Of a stretch of DNA of 64,000 nucleotides, positions 45,504-55,800 are shown in pieces. How positions within the stretch are numbered: position 1 is the first letter of the stretch; each line of letters starts with the position of its first letter. This DNA is from Ochrobactrum sp. CM-21-5. GTDB lineage: Bacteria > Pseudomonadota > Alphaproteobacteria > Rhizobiales > Rhizobiaceae. Made by a program: the position numbers and the translations under genes. Where the stretch lies: contig NZ_JACLZJ010000004.1 in the NCBI RefSeq assembly GCF_014253075.1, positions 1 through 64,000 on the forward strand. Reading direction: 5' to 3'. The notes beneath the pieces are model-generated. The model worked only from the letters and a program-made list of their open reading frames with translations, was not told the DNA's origin and made no database searches.

Positions 45504-46304
45504 ATGCATGATCGGGATTTTGTTCAGATCTCAGCCGTAATCGGCGCCTTCGGCTACAATACTTTCGGCGAACAGCTTGATACGCTGACAGTCAGTATTG
45601 CCGATTTTGATATGAGCTGCATTTTTGCGTTTCGTTTTAACGGCGAACCTTGCTTGATCCATGACGGTTACAGTGCAACGGTTTCCCGTAAGGCACTGCA
45701 TTCCTATATGCGCGGTGGCTATTTGCTTGACCCGTTTTATGTTGCTTGTATCAGTGGCCATGAGAGTGGGCTGTGGCGCATGGATGAACTGGCACCGGAT
45801 AGTTTCTTTAGTTCGGATTTTGTGATCTCTCATGATATCCACCCGTGTGTGTCTTCCGAGGCTGGCGTGCTGATTGAAGAAATTGGTTTTGTTGTGCCAC
45901 TGGGGGAGGGCGTGAGCGCAACCTATTCCCTGATGCGTAATCAGGGAAAACCGCCTTTCAGCACTACAGAATTTTCGCGGCTAAAAGCCGCTGAACCGTT
46001 GATAAAAGCAGCTATTCAGGCGCACTGGAAACAGGTGAAACCGGCAGGTTTTGTGCCGGTTCTGTCCGGTGATGATGATGTGGAGACCATGTTTCTGAAT
46101 GTGTTTGCCGATCAGTTGACCGGAACACAACGTAATGTTGCGCGGATGATTTTGCGCGGACACAGCAATATATCAATTGCTAATATTCTTGGTATTACCG
46201 AAGGTACGGCAAAACTGCACCGTTCAAATATTTACAAACGTCTGACGATCACCAGTCAAACGGAATTATTTCAACTGTTTATCAATTATCTCTCACATCA
46301 ATGA
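45504..46304 (+). CDS. LuxR-type transcriptional regulator
   Basis: A 266-residue regulator from ATG 45504 (GGAGGG 8 bases upstream; GTG 45501 also possible). The C-terminal 65 residues are a LuxR helix-turn-helix (LTGTQRNVARMIL, ISIANILGITEGTAKLHRSNIYKRL). The first 200 residues are not a recognised autoinducer domain. It is divergent from the SDR-oxidase-EutH genes and is their likely regulator. Genes of this layout elsewhere respond to the transported amine or polyol; that is inference. Confidence 0.82.
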   Translation: MHDRDFVQISAVIGAFGYNTFGEQLDTLTVSIADFDMSCIFAFRFNGEPCLIHDGYSATVSRKALHSYMRGGYLLDPFYVACISGHESGLWRMDELAPDSFFSSDFVISHDIHPCVSSEAGVLIEEIGFVVPLGEGVSATYSLMRNQGKPPFSTTEFSRLKAAEPLIKAAIQAHWKQVKPAGFVPVLSGDDDVETMFLNVFADQLTGTQRNVARMILRGHSNISIANILGITEGTAKLHRSNIYKRLTITSQTELFQLFINYLSHQ

Positions 46305-46439
46305 AATTCTTGTTCCCGTTGAAGCACGTTTCCAATCGGGTTGAGATAACACCTCTCTCATTAGAGGCTAACGGGTGTACTGTAGCGGAAACGACAATCT
46401 CAAAATCGCCCGTCCCGATGCTCGCGATCTGAAGAACCG

Positions 46440-46670
46440 GTCAGAGCACTAGCAAGGGGCAGCCTCGTCTGAGGACTGGATCAAGCTGGGTCGTTTTTGA
46501 CGAAGTTGAAGGGTAGCAGATCCTTGATGTCGGCTCCGTCGGGACAGGCTTTGTTGCCAAATTTGCTTCACACGAAACGCGCCTTGGCAAGTCGTATGTT
46601 GGTCAGGCGTCCTTTCAGAAACGGAACTGCACTGCCGCACGAACAGGCGATCACCGATATGATGCTCGTA
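46440..46670 (-). mobile_element. degenerate transposase-like tail
   Basis: Leftward reading contains GNKACPDGADIKDLLPFNF after a stop. It resembles a transposase C-terminus, perhaps of IS66 type, but the match is by memory and weak. No complete gene is present. Confidence 0.25.
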
Positions 46671-46674
46671 CCAA

Positions 46675-46865
46675 TTGCGACATGAATAACCTACGCACAA
46701 TGCCGTCCGAAACAATTGATCCAAATTCGGATCGCTTCTGACGACACACCATGCTCGGCGAGCAGATATTCTACGTCGGCGGTACTCAGGCAAAGCGACA
46801 ATAGGCTCATACCGGATAGGCGATGCTTTCACGAGCGAAGGGAAAGCCTGCAGACAAACTTTAAC
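46675..46865 (-). mobile_element. IS6-family transposase N-terminal remnant
   Basis: Leftward reading FPFARESIAYPV, a stop, AYCRFA, then after a frameshift LSTADVEYLLAEHGVSSEA and IRIWINCFGRH. This follows the IS6-family N-terminus seen in Rhizobiales (FpREvIa.AVwaYhRFalS..DVEdLLAERG...reaIR.WvnrFGrhfa). Stops and a frameshift show it is dead. It is on the opposite strand to the IS6 fragment at 38853. Confidence 0.6.
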
Positions 46866-46896
46866 GGGCCCCCATGTTTTGTTTCTCATTTCCATT

Positions 46897-49800
46897 TTAG
46901 AAACGTAATCCCAGGTTCATCGTCGCCGTGTGGCCGACCGTCTTTTCACTCCACTGTCCCTGATAGCCAAAGGTGAAGCGGGTTGTTTTGGCCGCGTCAT
47001 AGAAAATGAGCCCGGTATCGAGACGCCCCGTCACATCACCGAACTGGCTATAGTTACGGAATGTACCATCTGTGGCGCTCGCGCCAGCGAAAGTCGCATT
47101 GATGTAGACATCATCCTTGTTGGCAAAACTGACCTCACCGCGCAGATAGGCTTGCATCATAAGCGAACTGGTGATTGCAGCTTCGACGCCCAATTCTAGT
47201 GATGGGGTCGCGGAAAGAACCCACTGACCAGTGCTATCGAGTTGCAGCCCATAGGCGCTGTTGCTCTCCGTTGCGCTTCCCGAATAGAGATAACTTGCAT
47301 CGAAATCCATCGCTGGACGGAGATAGAACGCGCCATCTGTTGGCTGATAGCGATAGGCTGTCCCTATCTGAAAATTGGCCTGGCTGATCCGCTGCTTGAC
47401 GGTCGCCGTACCACCAATGACCGGATCACCGCCCGGTAACGCGCCGTAAATATCAATCAGTCGTGTGCTGTCATATCGGGCTGTTCCGCCATTGAGAATG
47501 CCATAGAGTTCCCATGGTCCCTTATATTTCGCGAGCGACACACCCAGCAAAGCCCTGTGACCTTCAGATGAGAAGCGATCACCGCTGCTCAGGCTGAAAT
47601 CTTCGAGACCCGTTCCGACACCCAGATAAAGGTCTTCCGCGAGAGGCATACGCACACCGGCATAAACGCCGGAGCTTTGCGTTTCGAAGCTACGATTCTG
47701 GAAGGAAGGATCACGATCCAATCGACCAGTGCTTGCACTCATCCAGTAACAGTTTTTGCTATCCCCCATACGCGCAGCGAAATTGTCATAGCCGCAGTCG
47801 GCCATGGTCCGCGCAAAACGATAGCCCGACTGCAGGGCGTCGACTTGTGTCGTTGCATAATCCTGCGAGCTCAGATTATCGATTGCGTTGAGGACTTCAC
47901 CACTCGTCTGCATGTTGGCTATCAACGCGAACATCGGCCCCATGGCAACCGACCCCTGTCCGGAAAGCACGCGCGCTGCGTGTTCAGCTGTCAGGGTCTG
48001 ATTGCTGTTCATACCGGTCATACGGAAATCGGCATGCGGAATGAGATTAATTGATGATCCTTCACCTGTCGGGCCATTCAATCCGATTTCATAGCTCATC
48101 ACGGCTGTGCCGACCACGGTCGTGCCGTTGTTGGCAGCGACGCCGCCAGCGTTAACCAGCACCAGAGGCTGCAAGCGATCAAGCTGGTGCAGCACAGGCA
48201 TAACCGTGCCAGCAATTGTCGCGTCACCGGTGACATTGATCAGATCGCTTTTACCGCCTGAAACCGTGTCCTGCCGGAAATAGACATCTGCAGTATAGGT
48301 TGCTGTATTGGTGAAACTGAGCGATCCAGTCAAAGCCGTTGTCTGGCTGACATTCTGCGTCACCGCAAATTCTGAACCAGCCATACGCGCACTGAGGGCG
48401 GTATTCGGTGTGTAATAAGCTACACCGCCCAGATAGAGATTTCCGTCGATACGCATTTGCCCGTAGGCACCGAGATTGATCTCATTTTGCGCATAGAACG
48501 AAGCGCCTTGCGTTACCGCCATCGAATTGACGCCGCCGCCAAGATCGATATTGCCAACGGCGCGTCCGTTCAGCGTAACCTGATCAGAACCGTCGCTACC
48601 GCTGATGATACGGTTATTGAGTGCCATCAGGAAGCTGTCGGAAGACAAAGACAACGTGTTGGCCGTTCCTCCGTCGATCATAACAGCTGCAGTTTCCGCT
48701 ATTGCGTCATTGTTTGGTTGACCGTTGCTGCCACCGATGATCACGCCGTTAAGTGCAACATCAATCGTATCGGTACCATCTTTGCCTTCAGACTGGGCCA
48801 GAACGGCAATGCCGCGTTCACCGAGTGACAAGATGTTGCCGGTCAAATCGAGTGTTATGCTGCCACCCTGACCGCTGCCGCCAGCACTGCCGTGGAACAG
48901 ACCATCGACACTACCGCCGCCGCCGCCGAGACTTTGTGCGAGGATGCCAATCGAATCCGCACCCGTGACAACAATGTTTCCTTGGTTAGTGAAGTCGATT
49001 GCACCGCCATTACCGGCATTGTCGTCTGACAGCAGCAGTTCGATGCTGGTCTTGGCCAAGTTTGTATCAACCAGACCACCACCGCCACCTATACTTTGCA
49101 GGACAAAACCATGGGAGCGCGCACCGGTCGTGCTGAAATCGCCAACGTTGTCGACCAGAATGTCACCGCCATCACCCGTCGACCCATCGCTGGCTCCAAG
49201 TGTCAGCTGGGTGTGATCGATACCTGTGAGATAGGCTTCGCCACCACCGGCACCAATGGACTGAACAATCTGTCCGCTTGCATTGTCCCCCCTTGTAGAA
49301 ACCGTGCCGTTCAGGGTCAGTTCAATTGCGCCACCATTGTTGCGCATTGATGGATCTGCACCAAGCGTAACGACTGCATTGCGTTGGCCTGAACCTTCGC
49401 TGCGATCAGCGCCAGAAACAACCATTCGCCCACCGCCGCCGCCGATAGACTGAGCCAGTCCACCGCCAGACAGATTACCGAAGGTGGACACATTGCCTTT
49501 GCGGCTTGCGATCACATCACCACCTGAAGAATCGTCGGTATTAATCGCACCAAGCATGGCATTCAATGTGAAGTCACGGGCAATGCTGGACGCCATTGTG
49601 GTTGTCGAAAGACCGCCACCGCCACCGATGCTCTGCATAAGCATGCCAGCAGAGCGATCCGATGTCGTTACAATATTGCCCTGATGGGACTGACTGATTG
49701 TGGCACCATTGTTGCCATCCACATCATTGCCACCAAGTGACAGGCTGTTCGTCAGAGAAGTCGCCGCAGCGCCTTCCGTAGCCCCTTCGGATGCCTTGGC

Positions 49801-52800
49801 AAAATCAAGGAACGTATCGACGTTGCCACCACCACCGTTAACAGACTGACTAAAGATAGCCTGGCTGCCAGCACCAGTTACGATGATGTCCCCGGTGCTG
49901 TTTACAGTAACCACCCCTGCCGATCCTTTGGTGCCTGTGCGAGCGCCAAGTGCTGTCGAGATGATATAGTCTGCTGCCATGACAGCCGGTGTCGAGATGG
50001 AGAGTGCTGCATTACCGCCGCCGCCGCCGACCGACTGAGCAAAAATACCATAGCTGTTTTCGCCACTGACGCGGATAGTCCCACTATGATTGACGGTAAC
50101 ATCACCGCCATCGGCCCCGTCACCACCAGCTCCGCCAATTGCGATCTTGGAGTAGGATTGGCCTCTGGCCTGATTGACCAGATCGTTAAGTGACAATGCA
50201 ACGGCCATGCCGCCATTACCGCCGCCACCGCCAACGGATTGAGCTAAAACGCCGTAAGACTGTGATCCGGATACGTTGATTTCGCCTGTGTTGGTGACGG
50301 TAACAGCTCCCGCTGCATTTCCGCTGCCACCTGAACCACCAATATTCAACGCCACTGATGGATTGGATTCTGTACCTTTTTGCAAAGCGAGACTGCCGGT
50401 GACGGAATAGCCACCATTACCACCGCCGCCGCCGATAGACTGGGCAAGAATGCCGTGAGCCTTATCGCCGCGAGTTACAATCAATCCGTCATTGACGACA
50501 TCGACCGCACCACCCGTGCCACCGTCTGCACCGGAACCGCCAATCCCCAGTTGCAAGCCCTGTTCACTATTGGCTGTACTTGAAGGTTTGGTCACCGTCA
50601 CCGAAAGAACTTCGCCGCCATTACCGCCGCCGCCGCCAATGGATTGCGCGAAAATCCCATGGCTTTCGTTGCCATCAGTGATGATCCTCGCACCGGTCGC
50701 ATTTTTGACATCGACTTTGCCAGCAGCTCCACCGCTGCCGCCTGAACCACCAATCAGCAACGCGTTACGTGTGCTGTTATCGGCATCGCTTCCGGCAATA
50801 ATATTGCGCACATGCTGTGCATCGCCGCCGCCGCCGCCAACAGCCTGCGCAAATATGCCTGCAGCCTTTTGGCCCTCAGTGCCGATATCGCTGGTGTTGG
50901 TGACACTGACATTGCCTGAAACAGCGCCTGTGCCGCCGTTCCCGCCGATTGAAAGCGTGGATGTGCTGGCAATGGTCGAGCGAAGGTTGACGATCGTGTT
51001 TTCGACCAATCCACCCTTGCCACCACCGCCACCGACCGATTGTGCCATGATGCCATGAGCACCATCACCCAGTGTCGTCAACACGCCGCCATTGGCAACA
51101 GTCACATCATCAGACGCCATACCCTCGCCGCCCGTCCCACCGATATTGATCGACGTCGTTGTGCCGGTTTTATTGCCTGTTAGTGCATTTTTTTGGATAT
51201 TGCGCGAAGAAATACCGGAATTGGCATATCCACCGGTACCTCCGGCACCACCTATTGATTGAGCTACAATGCCGATGGAGTCTCTACCCTCGGTCGCGAT
51301 ACGCGCCATACTCATGACATTGACGCTACCGGAACGGTCACCTGTTCCGCCTGCTCCGCCAATGTTCAGTGAGTAAGACGTGAATTGACCGGCTGAACCC
51401 GTCGCCCCGCCACCATTGCCACCGCCGCCGCCCACTGATTGAGCCAAGATACCATGCGAGTTGTCACCCTGTGTATACAGCGTGCCGCCAGTATTGATAT
51501 CTACGTTGCCAGATGTACCGCCCTTACCACCTTGCAGGCCAATGTTGGCCGAAAAACTATTGCTGGTATTATCACTATCCTTAGGCGTATTCAGAGACGC
51601 TGAAATGATCGTTGAATTGCCACCGCCGCCACCGATCGACTGCGCGAATAAGCCATGAGAACGATTGCCTTGTGTGCGTACCTGACCATCATTTTTGATT
51701 GTGACGTTGCCACCAGTGCCACCGGTGCCACCGGTACGGCCGATTGCGATGCCGATATTGCCATCTCTTCCGCCTGTTTTAAGCAGGTTACTACTGGCAT
51801 TGCCGCCACCGCCGCCCACTGATTGCGCGAACATTCCGTGGGCATCAGCTGCTTGCGTGGCAATAATTCCTGTATTGTCAACTATGACATCATCGCCAGC
51901 GCCGCCGACACCGGCACTACCGCCAACTGCTATACTTATCCCTTTCTTAGAAGCATCCTCTCCCTGCTCAAGAAGAAGCTCCTCAAGAACAGGTTCCGTA
52001 TCCCCCCCAAATTTTTCATTACCGATAAGCTTTTCCAGGCCCAGTCCTTCGACTAGAGACCCCGTATTTATTGCGGCATTACCGCCCCCGCCGCCAATCG
52101 ACTGTGCGAAAATGCCGTAGCTCCCGCGTTTATGTGTAACAATGTTCCCGAATTGAGAGATAGTTACTTTTCCTCCCTGTCCAGCATTACCGGCATCTCC
52201 GCCGACAGCGACGGTTATCGAATTGTTTGACTTGCTTTCACTGCTCTCAATAGCGTTATCCGCAATGTCAGTAGCATCTTTTTCACCGTTCGGAGTTTTG
52301 GTCTTGCTCACACCACGCGTTATGGTAACTCCGGCATTACCGCCGCCGCCGCCAATACTGTTAGCCTCGATACCATGTGCTTTGAGACCATTGGTTTCAA
52401 TTAATCCAGCCGACTGGTTCTTTGTTCCGCGCTTGATGTTAATGTTGCTGGCGTTACCGCCCCCAGCTCCCTTGCCACCAACGCTAATGGCTACAGGGCT
52501 GCTGTCCTTGGTGACGACAGCACCGATATTCATCCCACCTGTACCGCCTCCGCCGCCAATTGATTGCGCATAGATGCCTCGGGATTCATCGCCGTTAGCT
52601 TTGATCGCCCCATTTGAGAGAACGTCAACCTTGCCAGCGTCCGCGCCTATACCGCCATTACCGCCAACGCCTGCAACAATACTAAGATCTGTCAAGCCAC
52701 CGGGGCCGCCTGATGTACCTAGATTCAATTGGCCGCTGATATTAAGCGCACCGTTACCGCCGCCGCCAGCGATCGACTGTGCCAGGATGCCATGTTTTCG

Positions 52801-55800
52801 ATTACCTTCAACCAGTATGGTTCCAACATGATCGACAATTACGTCTCCCGATATATTGCCTTTCCCGCCTGTTCCGCCGACACCAAAAGTGATGGAAGGT
52901 ATGTTCTCATCTTTTTTTATGGCGACACCTCCTGATGAATTAAGGCCGCCATTGCCGCCGCCTCCGCCGATTGACTGTGCAAGAATACCAGCGGAACTTT
53001 CATCACGAGATAACTTGTCGCTACCTTTAACCAGACCACCAACCATGATATCTGCTCGGGCAGTGACGGTGACATCCTTTGCAAGGCCTGCGCTGCCTGC
53101 CTTGCCGCCAATACCAACGATTAGCGAGGTATCCGAAACAATGCCACCGCTGGCATTCACGCCACCGTTACCACCGCCGCCGCCGACCGATTGTGCAAGA
53201 ATTCCTGAGCGACCGCTGCCATAGGAAAAAATTTTGGTGCCATCGTGAATGTTAACTTTAACGGTGCTGGCGTTACCGCCGGCGCCACCAAAACCGCCCA
53301 CACCAATCTGCACGCCATAAGACTCGCTCGAGTCAGACTGCCCCCCGCCCAGCTTGCCGTTAATGGCAATACCGCCGCTAACATTCAATCCGCCTTGTCC
53401 GCCGCCACCGCCGATCGATTGCGCGACCACACCGTCTGCGCCCTGCGCTTCATTGATCACAACACTGCCATCGCTGTTGATCGTACGTGGCAGCGCGGTC
53501 AGCACCCCGCTATAAGAAAGGTCAACTGCGCTGGCATCGCCGCCATTGCCGCCAAAGCCACCCACGCCAGCAGAAACCGAAAAAACCGTGTTTGAGCCGG
53601 TTGGTTTGGTCAAAGCTAGCGGACCAGATACATTGGTGCCGCCGACGCCACCACCGCCGCCAAGGCTTTGGGCCAATAGGCCTATGGTGCGATCGCCAAA
53701 TGTATTGACGGTTCCAATGACGTCGAGTCCAACCGAACCGGCGTTGCCACCTGCGCCACCGAAACCACCCAGGCCGAGTGCCGCTGCGGTTCCTGATTGG
53801 CCGGTCAGGCTAACAGAGCCTGAGACATTGAGGCCACCGGTGCCACCACCACCACCGACGGATTGCGCCATGACTGCGATGCTTTCATCGCCGATTGTCG
53901 TGATGTGGTCATAGGTGTCTGTGACACGCACTTTGCTCATCACATCGCCGCCATTGCCGCCGCTGCCGCCAAATCCACCGAGACCAAGTGATGCAGTGCC
54001 GCCGTTCTGCTGACTGAGGTTGAGTGTGTCGGACACGGTCATGCCGCCATTGCCGCCACCGCCGCCCAGGCTTTGTGTGACAACGGCTGAGCTTCTGTCG
54101 CCGAAGGTCAGGACACCGCCGGTGATGTCCGATTCTGTTAAGGCGCCTGCATCGGCACCGCCACCGCCAAAACCACCGACGCCGAGTGCCACCGCGGCAC
54201 TTGTTTGCCGCGAAAGGGACACGGCCCCACTGACATTCAAACTACCATTACCGCCGCCGCCACCAAGGCTCTGGCTGAGAATACCGATGGAATCCACGCC
54301 ATGGGTTTCCACATACCCAATCACGGTCTGATCGACAGATCCCGCACCGCCACCGTTTCCACCAAAGCCGCCGATACCAGATCCGAGGGCACCTGAGAGC
54401 TGTGGTGCTACAGACAGGCCACCCGAGATATTGATGCCACCATTACCGCCGCCGCCACCGAGACTTTGCGCAACGATACCGGAAGACCGATCACCAGAAG
54501 TAACAACGATGCCGCCATACTTGCCGGTCACATCGCCTGCAAAGCCACCATCACCACCAAAGCCACCGACACCAACGGCCGCAACACCCGAACCATTGCC
54601 GGAAATGCTGAGAGCCCCATCGACATTGATACTGCCATTACCGCCGCCGCCACCGACTGACTGTACCAGAACACCGGTTGCATCCGCACCCTGTGTCCCG
54701 ATATTGCCGGTAAGATCGTTGCTAGCAGTGGAGGCGCTGCCCCCAGAACCGCCAAAACCGCCGATACCAAGGCCGACAGCACCACTGTTTTGTGAAGCAA
54801 GGCTGACTGCACCAGTTACATTGACGCCACCCTTGCCGCCACCCCCTCCCAACGACTGCACGATGACACCACCCGAGCGATCGCCCTTGGTAAAGACATT
54901 GCCAGCCATTTTATTCGATGCAGCGCTACCGGTTCCACCTGAACCACCGGAGCCGCCAATACCAACGCTTGCTGCTCCGGAGCCGTTGCCGGATACACTA
55001 ACAGCGCCGGAAATATTGATCGCACCATTGCCACCGCCACCGCCGGCAGATTGAACGACAACGCCGCTCGCATCATCGCCGGATGTCTGGACATTGCCAT
55101 TGATCGTGTTGTCGGCAGCACCTGCATTGCCACCGTCGCCACCGCTGCCACCAATCCCGACTGATACGCCGGCCGAACCTGTTCCGGTAACTGCAACGGT
55201 TGCCGATATATTCATGCCACCGTTGCCGCCGCCACCGCCAAGCGACTGCACGAGAAGGGCTGTTGACTGATCGCCGAGCGTGGCCAGATTGCCGGTCACA
55301 TGACTGTCGACCTGACCACCTGTGCCGCCGCTGCCACTGCTTCCGCCAAGTCCGACACTCACAGCGCCGGAATCAGTGCCTGCGCCGCTGCCTGTAGCGG
55401 TCACATTGAAACCGCCGTTGCCGCCGCCGCCACCGATGGATTGAGCCACCACGGCCGACGACTGCGCCCCTCGCGTCAACACATCATTGTTAACGGTCAG
55501 TTTGACTTCACCGCCATTGCCGCCACCGGCACCACTTCCACCAAGGCCAACTGAGATCGCACCCGATCCAGTCCCTGCGCCTGACAGCGATGGGGTGATG
55601 TTGAAACCACCATTACCACCGCCGCCGCCAATAGATTGAGCGACGAAGCCAGATGAAGCAAAGCCTTCCGTCAAGATGGTTCCGTTAGAGGTAGCTGTGA
55701 CCGAACCACCGTTGCCGCCGCCAGCACCTGAACCGCCTATACCGACATTGACGGCGCCCGTACCGGCACCTGCGCCTACAGCAGCTGCAGCAATCGTGTA

